A stretch of 60,170 bases of DNA. Source: DASUAO01 sp035763745 (GTDB lineage: Bacteria > Actinomycetota > Acidimicrobiia > IMCC26256 > PALSA-555). Below, in pieces: positions 11,053 through 19,249 of the stretch (the first letter of the stretch is position 1; each line of letters starts with the position of its first letter). Where the stretch lies: positions 1 to 60,170 of the forward strand of contig DASUAO010000046.1 of NCBI GenBank assembly GCA_035763745.1. Direction: 5' to 3'. The translations under genes and the position numbers were made by a program. The notes beneath the pieces were generated by a model. It saw only the letters and a program-made list of their open reading frames with translations. It was not told the origin of the DNA and searched no databases.

Positions 11053-12207
11053 TTGGATCTGTACGAGTACCAGGGCAAGCAGCTGTTCGCCCAGTACGGC
11101 ATGCCGGTGTCGGCCGGTGAGGCGGTCGAGACCGTCGATGCCGCGGTGGCTGCGGCCGACACGGTGGGCTATCCGGTCGTGGTGAAGGCGCAGGTGCAGG
11201 TCGGCGGGCGCGGCAAGGCGGGCGGCATCAAGCTCGCGGCCGACGCCGACGAGTGCCGGAGGTACGCCACCGACATCCTCGGGATGGACATCAAGGGCCA
11301 CACGGTCGAGATCGTCTGGATCGAGAACGCCAGTGACATCGCGAGCGAGTACTACGCGTCCTTCACGCTCGACCGTTCCGCCAAGCTCCACCTGGGGATG
11401 CTCTCCGCCGAGGGCGGGGTCGAGATCGAGCAGGTCGCAGAGGAGAACCCCGAGGCGATCGCCAAGATCCACGTCGATCCCGTCGACGGCCTCACCGAGG
11501 CCCAGTGCCGCGAGTGGGTCGCCGCCGCAAAGCTCGACCCGGAGGCCACCGAGGGCGCAGTCGACGTCCTCACCAAGCTGTGGCGCTGCTACGTCGACGC
11601 GGATGCCGACCTGGTAGAGATCAACCCGTTGATCCTGACGCCTGACGGCCGGGTCCACGTGCTCGACGCCAAGGTGACGCTCGATGACAGCTCGATCTTC
11701 CGCCACCCCGAGTACGAGGCCTACGACGCCACGCAAGTGCGCGATGACCGGGAGGTCGCGGCGCACGAGAAGGGCCTCCAGTACGTGGGGCTCGAGGGCT
11801 ACGTGGGGATCATCGCCAACGGCGCCGGGCTCGCCATGAGCACGGTCGACATCGTCAGCCAGGTCGGCGGCAAGCCGGCCAACTTCCTCGACATCGGCGG
11901 CGGCGCCAACGCCGACGTGATGGCCGGAGCGCTCGAGGTCATCAACAACGACCCGGACGTCAAAGCGATCTTCATCAACATCTTCGGTGGGATCACCAAG
12001 GGCGAAGAGGTCGCGAACGGGATCGTGCAGGCGCTCGAGCGGGTCGCGATCGACGCCCCGATCGTCATCCGACTCGACGGCACCAACGCCGACGAGGGGA
12101 GGGCGATCCTCGAGCCGCACCTGACCGACCAGCTTCGGCTCGAGCCGACCATGCGCGACGCCGCGAACACGGTCGTCGAGATCGCCAAGTCCCGGGGAGG
12201 GAAGTAG
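11053..12207 (+). CDS. sucC: Succinyl-CoA synthetase (ADP-forming), beta subunit
   Basis: A 384-aa ATP-grasp subunit that, with SucD, interconverts succinyl-CoA and succinate with nucleotide phosphorylation in the TCA cycle. It starts with TTG at 11053 (MDLYEYQGKQLFAQYG), after a strong GGAGTAGGA site. The ATP-grasp core (VVKAQVQVGGRGKAGGIKL) is clear, as are VEINPL and the CoA-ligase signature FLDIGGGAN plus FINIFGGI. Length is normal. sucD follows after 88 nt that contain its own promoter-like hexamer and a second copy of the leader, so the two genes may be transcribed separately as well as together. Confidence 0.97.
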   Translation: MDLYEYQGKQLFAQYGMPVSAGEAVETVDAAVAAADTVGYPVVVKAQVQVGGRGKAGGIKLAADADECRRYATDILGMDIKGHTVEIVWIENASDIASEYYASFTLDRSAKLHLGMLSAEGGVEIEQVAEENPEAIAKIHVDPVDGLTEAQCREWVAAAKLDPEATEGAVDVLTKLWRCYVDADADLVEINPLILTPDGRVHVLDAKVTLDDSSIFRHPEYEAYDATQVRDDREVAAHEKGLQYVGLEGYVGIIANGAGLAMSTVDIVSQVGGKPANFLDIGGGANADVMAGALEVINNDPDVKAIFINIFGGITKGEEVANGIVQALERVAIDAPIVIRLDGTNADEGRAILEPHLTDQLRLEPTMRDAANTVVEIAKSRGGK

Positions 12208-12244
12208 CCGTGGAGGCGAACGTCCGGGGCGCACGTATCGTGCG

Positions 12245-12291
12245 CCGCAGTGAGCCGGGGCCCGAGCGGCCCGCCGTCAGGCAGGAGCGGA
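12245..12291 (+). promoter_or_regulatory. Repeated 5' leader element, sucD copy
   Basis: Second copy of the element at 10962-11007. Here its end (CAGGAGCGGA) sits directly before the sucD ATG at 12296 and supplies the ribosome-binding site. A TATCGT hexamer (12236-12241) precedes it at the same distance as TACCCT precedes the sucC copy. The stem GGGCC/GGCCC is kept although the loop differs. Confidence 0.6.
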
Positions 12292-12295
12292 GCTG

Positions 12296-13180
12296 ATGTC
12301 GATCTTCGTCGACGAGACCACCAAGGTCGTGTACCAGGGCCTGACCGGCTCGCAAGGCCGGTTCTACGGGCTCCTCAACCGGGAGTACGGGACGCAGGTC
12401 GTGGCCGGGACCAACCCGAAGAAGGCGGGTACCGACGTCGAGGGGATCCCGATCTTCGCGACGGTGAAGGACGCGGTCGACGCCACGGGCGCCACGGCGT
12501 CCTGCGTCTTCATCCCCGCTCCCGGCGTGAAGGCCGCGGTGATCGACGCGGCCGAGGGCGGGGTCGAGTTCATCGTCGTGATCACCGAGGGCGTCCCCGC
12601 GCACGACGAGGCGTGGTTCTACAACACCCTGCGGCGCGACCACCCGGGCGTGCGCCTGCTCGGTCCGAACTGCCCCGGGATCATCAGCCCGGGGAAGGCC
12701 AACATCGGCATCACCGCCGGCCACATCGCCAAGGCGGGTGGGCCGGTCGGCATCGTGAGCCGCTCCGGCACGCTCACCTATCAGGCGCTCTACGAGCTGA
12801 AGCAGCAGGACATCGGCGTCACCACCTGTGTCGGCATCGGCGGCGACCCCGTCCCGGGCACGAGCTTCATCGACTGCCTGCAGGCGTTCGAGGCCGACCC
12901 GGAGACCAGGGCCGTGATGATGATCGGCGAGATCGGCGGCTCGGCCGAGGAAGAGGCAGCGGCGTACGTCAAGGCCGAGATGACCAAGCCGGTCGTCTCC
13001 TACATCGCCGGCGTCACGGCGCCTCCCGGCAAGAAGATGGGTCACGCCGGGGCCATCGTCTCGGGTGGCAAGGGCACCGCCGCCGCGAAGATGGAGGCAC
13101 TCGCCGACGCCGGCGTGCAGATCGGGCTCAACCCGACGGAGGCGGGGGAGCTCATGGTCGGCGTGGTCGCCGGGCTCTGA
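12296..13180 (+). CDS. sucD: Succinyl-CoA synthetase (ADP-forming), alpha subunit
   Basis: A 294-aa partner of SucC carrying the CoA-binding Rossmann domain and the phospho-histidine loop. Visible features are MSIFVDETTKVVYQGLTG at the N-terminus, GPNCPGIISP, GIVSRSGTLTYQ, GGDPVPGTSFIDCL and the active-site histidine in KKMGHAGAIV. Length and ends are as expected. It lies 88 nt after sucC and 23 nt before a membrane protein bearing an E3-binding domain, a suggestive neighbour because succinyl-CoA comes from the 2-oxoglutarate dehydrogenase complex. Confidence 0.97.
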   Translation: MSIFVDETTKVVYQGLTGSQGRFYGLLNREYGTQVVAGTNPKKAGTDVEGIPIFATVKDAVDATGATASCVFIPAPGVKAAVIDAAEGGVEFIVVITEGVPAHDEAWFYNTLRRDHPGVRLLGPNCPGIISPGKANIGITAGHIAKAGGPVGIVSRSGTLTYQALYELKQQDIGVTTCVGIGGDPVPGTSFIDCLQAFEADPETRAVMMIGEIGGSAEEEAAAYVKAEMTKPVVSYIAGVTAPPGKKMGHAGAIVSGGKGTAAAKMEALADAGVQIGLNPTEAGELMVGVVAGL

Positions 13181-13191
13181 CCCGCTCGTCC

Positions 13192-13197
13192 TAGGCT
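13192..13197 (+). promoter_or_regulatory. Candidate -10 hexamer of the E3-binding membrane protein gene
   Basis: TAGGCT ends 6 nt before the GTG start at 13204, so the transcript would be leaderless. Confidence 0.4.
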
Positions 13198-13203
13198 CGG
13201 CTC

Positions 13204-14130
13204 GTGTCCACCCCTCCGGACCCCTCCCCCGAGCCGGGCGGTCCGCCTCCTGCGCCCGAGCCGGGCGATCCGCCTCCTGCGCCCGAGCCGATCGCTCGGG
13301 TGGCGTCACCGCCCCCAGTCGCACCGCCCCCGGTTGCGCCGCCCCCGGCTCCGGTCGCGCCCGTCGCCACCGCGTCTGCCGCGAGCACAGTCGCGCTCAC
13401 GTCACCCTTCGTGCGCCGCCTCATCGCCCAGCACGGGCTGGACCCGGCGTCGATCGCCGGCACCGGCGAGGGCGGTCGTATCACCCGCAAGGACGTCCTC
13501 GACGCAGTGGGCCCCACAGCTCGGGCAGCGCCCGCGCCGCCGCCTGTCGCCGCACCCGCGCCGCCGCCTGTCGCCGCACCCGCCCCGCCGCCTGCGCCAG
13601 CTCCGCCACCACCGCCTGTCGCCGCGTCCGCCCCGCCGCCTGCGCCACCACCGCCGGAACCGCCGGAACCGCCGGAACCGGAGCCTGCACCGCCGCTCGC
13701 GCCGGCCGCGCCACCGGAACCGGAGCCCGCACCGGCTCCGTCCCCGGAGCCCCCGGTTGCACCGCCGCCGGCGCCCGAGCCGATCGCTCCGGTGGCGTCA
13801 CCGCCCCCGGTTGCACCGCCCCCGGCGCCCGAACCGGGGCCGCCCCCGCCCCCGCCGGGGGCCTTCGGGGCACGGGGAACGCACCACGATGCGCGCACGA
13901 ACGGGTTCGCGGTCGCGTCGCTGGTGCTCGGAGTGCTCTTCTGCTTCATCGTGACGGCAGTCCTGGCCGTGATCTTCGGCAACGTCGCGCTGGGGCGCAT
14001 CGACGAGTCGAGCGGCACCGAGAGGGGTCGAGGGCTGGCGATCGCCGGCATCGTGCTCGGCTGGATCGGGATCGCACTGCTGGCGATCGCCGCCCTCGTC
14101 TGGCTCGGCTACGGGATCAGCAACTCCTAG
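13204..14130 (+). CDS. Pro-rich membrane protein with a peripheral subunit-binding (E3-binding) domain
   Basis: A 308-aa protein with an odd architecture. Residues ~66-102 (SPFVRRLIAQHGLDPASIAGTGEGG, then RITRKDVL) match the small peripheral subunit-binding domain that in E2 acyltransferases holds the E1 or E3 subunits. Long Pro-Ala-Glu-rich linkers flank it (~1-60 and ~105-230), like the swinging-arm linkers of E2. The C-terminus (~237-308) has two membrane helices of the DUF4190 kind (FAVASLVLGVLFCF, GRGLAIAGIVLGWIGIALL). There is no lipoyl domain and no acyltransferase domain. I infer a possible membrane anchor for a 2-oxoacid dehydrogenase component. GTG start, probably leaderless. Its stop overlaps that of the convergent gene at 14127. 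Confidence 0.85.
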   Translation: MSTPPDPSPEPGGPPPAPEPGDPPPAPEPIARVASPPPVAPPPVAPPPAPVAPVATASAASTVALTSPFVRRLIAQHGLDPASIAGTGEGGRITRKDVLDAVGPTARAAPAPPPVAAPAPPPVAAPAPPPAPAPPPPPVAASAPPPAPPPPEPPEPPEPEPAPPLAPAAPPEPEPAPAPSPEPPVAPPPAPEPIAPVASPPPVAPPPAPEPGPPPPPPGAFGARGTHHDARTNGFAVASLVLGVLFCFIVTAVLAVIFGNVALGRIDESSGTERGRGLAIAGIVLGWIGIALLAIAALVWLGYGISNS

Positions 14131-15140
14131 TCCGCCGTTGCCGTCGCATCCCCGTCGACGGGCTCCTCGAGCTTCGGTGCGAGGACGATCCCGAGGGCGA
14201 CGAGCCCCGCGGCGACGAGTGCCGCGAGACCTGCGAGCCCGATGGCCGAGTCCCCCGCGAGATCCCCGATCACGGCGAGCAAGCCGAACACGACCACGAT
14301 CACGCCGAACCACACCGAGGCTCGTCGACCGTCGCCCCGGGCCCCGACCAGTCCGACCGCGGCCCCTGCAGCAGCGGCGAGCACGCCCGCGAGCAGGGCG
14401 CTCTCCTGGCCTCCGAGCGCCGTGGCGCCGACCACCGCGAGCACGGAACCGACGGCGAGGAAGGGTGTGGCCGAGCCGGCCCGACCCTGCTTGTCGAGCG
14501 CGGCGGCGGCCCCGAGGAAGCCGAGCCCGAGGAGCAGCGACACGACGTCGGTGTCGTCGCCGCTCCCGTTGTCGATCGGGTCGAAGCCGTTGGACGATCC
14601 GCCGTCGCCGAAGGGGGTGTCGAACCCGGTCTCGTTGCTGACCTCGCTCTGGAACGGGGCCACGGCGTCGCCGCCGGCGACCTCGAAGTTGATCCATGCC
14701 GCGAGGAACACGAGGGCGAGACCGAGGAAGATCGCCCGCCCGGCGGTCCACCCGAACAGGTAGAGGGCCACGTACACGGCGAGGCAGAGGAGCAGGATCG
14801 CGCGGATGGAGCCGTTCCCGGTCCCGTCGCCGTCGCCGAGGAAGGTGAAGAACCACAGCACCGGCGTGACGGTGGCGAGCGCGGTGACCGACGCGCTGCG
14901 CGCGGGCCCGGGCAGGTGCATCCCGACGTAGACCGCGACCGCGACGACGACGAGGCTGGCGATGACGCCGGGTGCCGTGAGGTCGTCGGATGCGATCTCG
15001 GTTGCCAGTGCGATGGCTGCGACGACCAGGAAGAACCCGGCGGCGGCGGCGAGGGCGTGGGCGAACCCGGCCACGGGTCGGCGCTGCGCACGCCAACCCA
15101 GGCGCTCGGCGAGTGAGACCTTGGCTGCTTCGTCAGGCAT
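14127..15140 (-). CDS. Polytopic membrane protein of unknown function
   Basis: A 337-aa protein with about ten predicted membrane helices in two groups. They are separated by an extracellular or lumenal loop at ~165-200 rich in Gly, Asp, Asn and Ser (GFDTPFGDGGSSNGFDPIDNGSGDD). No catalytic motif is visible. The ATG at 15140 begins MPDEAAKVSLAERLGW. The gene lies downstream of another small membrane protein in the same direction, but a strong hairpin (15185-15210) separates them. The stop codon overlaps that of the E3-binding protein on the other strand. Confidence 0.75.
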   Translation of the reverse strand: MPDEAAKVSLAERLGWRAQRRPVAGFAHALAAAAGFFLVVAAIALATEIASDDLTAPGVIASLVVVAVAVYVGMHLPGPARSASVTALATVTPVLWFFTFLGDGDGTGNGSIRAILLLCLAVYVALYLFGWTAGRAIFLGLALVFLAAWINFEVAGGDAVAPFQSEVSNETGFDTPFGDGGSSNGFDPIDNGSGDDTDVVSLLLGLGFLGAAAALDKQGRAGSATPFLAVGSVLAVVGATALGGQESALLAGVLAAAAGAAVGLVGARGDGRRASVWFGVIVVVFGLLAVIGDLAGDSAIGLAGLAALVAAGLVALGIVLAPKLEEPVDGDATATAD

Positions 15141-15184
15141 GAGATTCCCCCGTTGCTCTGTGGTCGAGGTGGTGCGGACGCGAG

Positions 15185-15210
15185 CCGGCCCCCGCAGTGA
15201 CGGGGGCCGG
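15185..15210 (-). terminator. GC-rich hairpin terminator
   Basis: A perfect 10-bp stem (CCGGCCCCCG / CGGGGGCCGG) with the loop CAGTGA lies 39-64 nt after the stop of the small membrane protein (15249). It is well placed to end that transcript before the next minus-strand gene. Confidence 0.6.
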
Positions 15211-15248
15211 ACGCAACGATTCGAGCAGTCTGGGCTTCGCGCCCGGAC

Positions 15249-15722
15249 TCAGGCGGTCGGCGGGGCCGCCCCGCCGCCGGCCTTCTCTTCCTGCAGTCGC
15301 AGGTAGCCACCGGCTGCGAGGCCGGCCGTGGCGACCAGACCGAGGAACAGTCCGACCTTTCGGCTGATGTCGATGATGTCCTCGGCACCCTCGGGGACGC
15401 TGACCCCGGCGATCGTCTTGATGAGGACGAAGGCGAAGGCCACGGCACCCATGCCGAGCAGGATCGTGCCCCAGGAGGCAGTCCCGACGTCGGGGAGCTT
15501 CACCTCGAACAGCTTGAGCGCAACGAGGACCACCATCGCGATCCCGATCAGCACGGCGAGCCAGGTCAGGGTGAAATCCCATGCGTTGCCGCCGCTGCTA
15601 CCGACACCGGGGATGCCCTTGGCGCTGGCTGCGAACCAGTCCAGGAACGAGATCGGGACGAACAACAAGATTCCGCTGACTGCGATGACCTTGTCGCTCA
15701 TCGAGAGCTTGGTGAGATCCAT
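15249..15722 (-). CDS. Small four-helix membrane protein of unknown function
   Basis: A 157-aa protein with four hydrophobic segments (for example VIAVSGILLFVPISFLDWF, WLAVLIGIAMVVLVALKLF, ILLGMGAVAFAFVLI, GLFLGLVATAGLAAGGYL). It has a short acidic/basic N-terminus (MDLTKLSMSDK) and a Gly/Ala-rich cytoplasmic tail. No known family is evident to me. The start is secure: a GGAGGAAAG site sits 4-5 nt before the ATG. It is divergent from purN. Confidence 0.75.
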   Translation of the reverse strand: MDLTKLSMSDKVIAVSGILLFVPISFLDWFAASAKGIPGVGSSGGNAWDFTLTWLAVLIGIAMVVLVALKLFEVKLPDVGTASWGTILLGMGAVAFAFVLIKTIAGVSVPEGAEDIIDISRKVGLFLGLVATAGLAAGGYLRLQEEKAGGGAAPPTA

Positions 15723-15856
15723 GCACTTTCCTCCGAACGACTGAGATGTGGGGCGCGACCGTCGTCCGAAGCGCCCAGCGCAGCCCATCATGGATCGCGC
15801 GCCAACGCAAGGACCCCCCAGACCCCGGCCCCATGGGCTCTGGCGCGGGCGGAGGC

Positions 15857-15862
15857 TAGGTT
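15857..15862 (+). promoter_or_regulatory. Candidate -10 hexamer of purN
   Basis: TAGGTT ends 7 nt before the GTG start of purN, consistent with a leaderless purNH transcript. Confidence 0.4.
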
Positions 15863-15869
15863 CACCACC

Positions 15870-16442
15870 GTGCGGAGGCTCGGCGTGCTGGCATCGGGGA
15901 GTGGGACGATCCTCCAGGCCATCGTCGATGCCGGGCTCCCCGTCGCAGTGGTGATCGTCGACCGACCGTGCGGGGCCGTGGAGCGGGCCGAGCAGGCCGG
16001 GATCCCGGTCGAGCACGTCCCGCGCGAGTCCTTCGGTGCCGACTTCGACCGCCGCGCGTACACCGATCGGGTGGTCGATGCCCTGAAGCGCCATGAGGTC
16101 GATCTCGTCGCGATGGCGGGCTTCATGACCATCCTCGAGCAGTCGGTCCACGACGCGTACGGAGGTCGGATCACCAACACCCATCCCTCGTTGCTCCCGG
16201 CGTTCAAGGGGGCCCACGCGGTGGAGGACGCGCTCGCTGCGGGCGCGCGCGTCACGGGCTGTACGGTGCACTTCGCGACGTTGGCGGTCGACGAGGGCCC
16301 GATCCTCGCCCAGGAGTCGGTGGAGGTGGCCCCGGACGACACCGCCGAGTCCCTGCACGAACGCATCAAGGAGACCGAACGGCGGTTGTACCCCCGCGTG
16401 CTCCGCGACCTGCTCGCGGTGCCGGAAGAGGAGACAGGGTGA
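15870..16442 (+). CDS. purN: Phosphoribosylglycinamide formyltransferase
   Basis: A 190-aa enzyme that transfers a formyl group from 10-formyl-THF to GAR, the third step of purine synthesis. The phosphate-binding loop appears as LASGSGTILQAI. The catalytic Asn-His pair is in NTHPSLLPAFKG, and the catalytic Asp in TVHFATLAVDEGPIL. It starts with GTG at 15870. Its stop overlaps the purH GTG by 4 nt, so the two are translationally coupled. folD, which makes 10-formyl-THF, lies just downstream. Confidence 0.96.
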   Translation: MRRLGVLASGSGTILQAIVDAGLPVAVVIVDRPCGAVERAEQAGIPVEHVPRESFGADFDRRAYTDRVVDALKRHEVDLVAMAGFMTILEQSVHDAYGGRITNTHPSLLPAFKGAHAVEDALAAGARVTGCTVHFATLAVDEGPILAQESVEVAPDDTAESLHERIKETERRLYPRVLRDLLAVPEEETG

Positions 16443-17980
16443 GCAAGGAGCAGGCCGGGCGGCGAGCGCTGCTCTCGGTGTGGGACAAGGCCGGGTTGGC
16501 CGACTTCGCTCGCGGGCTCGCCGAGCTCGGCTTCGAGCTCGTCTCGTCGGGCGGGACCGCGGCGGCGGTCGCCGACGCCGGCGTGTCGGTGACGCTGCTG
16601 GCCGACATGACCGGCGTGCCCGAGATGCTCGAGCACCGCGTCGTGACCCTGCACCCGAAGGTGCACGGCGGGATCCTCGCCGACCGGGGCAAGGCGTCGC
16701 ACCGGGCCGACCTCGAGACCCACGGGATCGAGCCGTTCGACCTCGTCGTGTCGAACCTCTACCCCTTCCACGAGCAGCCGGACATCGAGACGATCGACAT
16801 CGGCGGGCCCGCCATGACCCGGGCCGCGGCGAAGAACCATGCCTGGGTCGGGATCGTGAGCTCCCCGGACCAGTACGACGCGGTGCTCGACGAGCTGCGG
16901 GCGAACGACGGTGCCCTCTCCGACGACACCCGGCGGAACCTGGCGCTCGAGGCGTTCGCCCGCACCGCGGCGTACGACGCCGCGATCGTCCGCTGGCTCC
17001 AGGACGACGCGCTCCTGCCGCGCCACGTCGTGCTGCCCCTCGTGCGGACCGACGAGACGCTCCGGTACGGCGAGAACCCGCACCAGGAGGCTGCCCGCTA
17101 CCGGCTCTCGGGGACCTCCAGCTGGTGGGACGCAGTCGTCCAGCACAGCGGGCTCGCACTGAGCTACCTCAACTACTACGACGCCGACGCCGCGTGGCGC
17201 CTCGTGCACGACCTGAACTCGGAGGATCGGGGCTCGGCGTCGTCGGCGTGCGCCATCATCAAGCACGCCAACCCGTGCGGCGTTGCGGTTGCCGACGATC
17301 TCGCGACGGCGTACCGGCGGGCACTCGAGTGCGACGAGCGCTCCGCGTTCGGCGGGATCGTCGCGCTCAACCGTCCGCTCGACGCCGCGACCGTCGAGCT
17401 CATGGCGGCCGGACCGCAGGCCGACGTGGTCCTCGCCCCGTCGTACGAGGACGGCACGGTCGACGCGCTCGTCGCGAAGCGGAAGAACACGCGGATCCTG
17501 GAGGGGCCGCCGCCCGAGGAACCGACCATCGACGTGCGCCAGATCTCGGGCGGCTTCCTCGTCCAGGCGCCGCAACACTTCGCGGCGTCGCGCGACGACT
17601 GGCAGGTCGTGACGAAGGTCGCCCCGACCGACGAGCAGTGGCGCGACGCCGAGCTGGCATGGCGGATCTGTGGGCACGTGAAGTCGAACGCGATCGTGCT
17701 GGTGAAGGACGGCCAGGCCGTCGGGATCGGGGCGGGCCAGCAGAACCGGGTCGAGTCCGGCGAGATCGCGGCGAAGAAGGCGGCGGGGCGGGCCGAGGGG
17801 GGCGCGTGCGCGAGCGACGCCTTCTACCCGTTCCCCGACGGGGTGGAGGCGGCCGCGGCCGCGGGGGTCGCCGTGGTGGTCCAGCCCGGCGGCGCCATGC
17901 GTGACGACGAGACGACCGCCCGCGCCGACGAGCTCGGCCTGGCGATGGTGTTCACCGGCGAACGACACTTCCTCCACTGA
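16439..17980 (+). CDS. purH: Bifunctional AICAR transformylase/IMP cyclohydrolase
   Basis: A 513-aa enzyme that catalyses the last two steps to IMP. The N-terminal MGS-like cyclohydrolase domain shows ALLSVWDKAG, SSGGTAAAV and LHPKVHGGILADR. The C-terminal AICAR transformylase domain shows the catalytic KHANPCG motif and AFGGIVALNRPLD, and ends with the conserved GERHFLH. The gene is complete. GTG start, 4-nt overlap with purN. A composite palindromic element (17991-18090) begins 11 nt after the stop and separates it from folD. Confidence 0.97.
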   Translation: MSKEQAGRRALLSVWDKAGLADFARGLAELGFELVSSGGTAAAVADAGVSVTLLADMTGVPEMLEHRVVTLHPKVHGGILADRGKASHRADLETHGIEPFDLVVSNLYPFHEQPDIETIDIGGPAMTRAAAKNHAWVGIVSSPDQYDAVLDELRANDGALSDDTRRNLALEAFARTAAYDAAIVRWLQDDALLPRHVVLPLVRTDETLRYGENPHQEAARYRLSGTSSWWDAVVQHSGLALSYLNYYDADAAWRLVHDLNSEDRGSASSACAIIKHANPCGVAVADDLATAYRRALECDERSAFGGIVALNRPLDAATVELMAAGPQADVVLAPSYEDGTVDALVAKRKNTRILEGPPPEEPTIDVRQISGGFLVQAPQHFAASRDDWQVVTKVAPTDEQWRDAELAWRICGHVKSNAIVLVKDGQAVGIGAGQQNRVESGEIAAKKAAGRAEGGACASDAFYPFPDGVEAAAAAGVAVVVQPGGAMRDDETTARADELGLAMVFTGERHFLH

Positions 17981-17990
17981 TGAAGCCCCA

Positions 17991-18090
17991 TGATGCGTCC
18001 CCTACCCGCACAGTTCACGGTGAGAGACGCATGACCGAGCCACTGGTCCTGCGTCTCTCACCCCGCCATAGGCGGGTGAGAGACGCATCA
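17991..18090. repeat. Composite palindromic element (family 1, copy A)
   Basis: The right part (18050-18087) is a near-perfect 17-bp inverted repeat around CCATAG, with GCGTCTCTCACC in one arm and its complement in the other. The left part (17991-18034) is a weaker, partly decayed version. The same family occurs at 34351-34391 and 55249-55289, but there the arms read GCGTCGCTCACC. The change is matched in both arms, which preserves pairing. Between purH and folD it may act as a terminator or REP-like element. Confidence 0.75.
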
Positions 18091-18116
18091 ATGGTCGTGG
18101 GGGAGGGGGTATTGCG

Positions 18117-18980
18117 ATGACGGCGGAGCTGCTCGACGGGAAGGCGTTCCTCGAGGCCACCAAGGCGCGTCTCGCGGCCCGCGTCGCCGCACTGCGTGAG
18201 CAGGGCGTGGTCCCCGGGCTCGGCACGATCCTCGTCGGCGACGACCCCAACTCCCACGCGTACGTCCGGGGCAAGCGGACCGCGTGCGAGGAGATCGGGA
18301 TGATCTCGCACCACCGCGAGCTCCCTGACGACGTGTCGCAGCACCACCTGGCGGCGGAGATCGAGCAGCTGAACCACGACCCCGAGGTCGACGGCTTCAT
18401 CGTCCAGCTCCCCCTCCCGGACCACCTCGACGAGGAGACCGCGCTCCTGGCGGTCGATCCGGCCAAGGACGCCGACGGGCTGCACCCCGTGAACCTCGGC
18501 CGTCTGGTCATGGGTGTCGCGGCACCCCGGCCGTGCACGCCCCTCGGCATCCAGGCGCTCCTCGAGGCGCACGGGGTCCCGATCGCCGGGAGCCATGTCG
18601 TGATCGTCGGCCGGGGCCTCACCATCGGCCGACCGCTCGCCCTGCTGCTGGCCCTCAAGGAGCCCCACGCGAACGCGGCGGTGACCGTGGTGCACACGGG
18701 CGTCGCCGACCTGGGCTCCTACACCCGCCAGGCCGACATCCTCGTGGCTGCCGCCGGGCGCCCGTCGATCGTCACGCCCGAGATGGTGAAGCCGGGGGCA
18801 GCCGTCGTGAGTGCCGGGATCACGATGGACGGCCGGCGCGTCGTCCCCGACGTCGACGAGGCCGTGGGCGAGGTGGCGGGCTGGATCACACCCCGCCTGG
18901 GTGGCGTGGGACCCACCACGATCGCGATGCTGCTCTCGAATGCCGTCGACGCCGCCGAGCGGCGAGCAGCCCGACCGTGA
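18117..18980 (+). CDS. folD: Methylenetetrahydrofolate dehydrogenase/cyclohydrolase
   Basis: A 287-aa bifunctional enzyme interconverting 5,10-methylene-THF, methenyl-THF and 10-formyl-THF, which feeds PurN and PurH. Signature segments are YVRGKRTACEEIGM (with the catalytic Tyr/Lys region), QLPLPDHLDEE, KDADGLHPVNLGRL and the NADP-binding VIVGRGLTIGRPLA. The ATG at 18117 follows a GGGAGGGG-rich stretch. The stop overlaps a downstream GTG by 4 nt, so the zinc-ribbon gene is coupled to it. Confidence 0.96.
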   Translation: MTAELLDGKAFLEATKARLAARVAALREQGVVPGLGTILVGDDPNSHAYVRGKRTACEEIGMISHHRELPDDVSQHHLAAEIEQLNHDPEVDGFIVQLPLPDHLDEETALLAVDPAKDADGLHPVNLGRLVMGVAAPRPCTPLGIQALLEAHGVPIAGSHVVIVGRGLTIGRPLALLLALKEPHANAAVTVVHTGVADLGSYTRQADILVAAAGRPSIVTPEMVKPGAAVVSAGITMDGRRVVPDVDEAVGEVAGWITPRLGGVGPTTIAMLLSNAVDAAERRAARP

Positions 18981-19210
18981 GGACCTTCGTGAACCTGCCC
19001 CAGTCCCTCCCCGAGCCCGTCGCCGGGACCTGCCCGCAGTGCGGGAACGCGGTGGCCCAGGTGCTCGTGCGGTGCGGCTCCTGTGGCTTCGACCTCGCCG
19101 GCGTCGACGGACGCCCGGGGCCGTTCTCTCGAGCAACGCTCCTGTGGACTGCGATCGGCTTCCTCGCCGTGTACCTCGTTACCCTCGGGATCGTCGCGCT
19201 CGCGCGCTAG
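18977..19210 (+). CDS. Small zinc-ribbon membrane protein
   Basis: A 77-aa protein with an N-terminal zinc ribbon (CPQCG and CGSCG, about 13 residues apart) and one C-terminal membrane helix (LLWTAIGFLAVYLVTLGIVALA). The GTG at 18977 overlaps the folD stop (GTGA), giving translational coupling. The role is unknown; similar zinc-ribbon/TM proteins are common and poorly characterised. It is followed 39 nt later by icd. Confidence 0.72.
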   Translation: MRTFVNLPQSLPEPVAGTCPQCGNAVAQVLVRCGSCGFDLAGVDGRPGPFSRATLLWTAIGFLAVYLVTLGIVALAR

Positions 19211-19249
19211 GTCCCGGACCTCGACCGACGTCATCAGGAAGGAACGACG

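Noticed and set aside
10962..12291. Assigning the sucC/sucD leaders to a known riboswitch
   Set aside because: The stems are short and I cannot match the sequence to any known class; it is reported only as a repeated leader.
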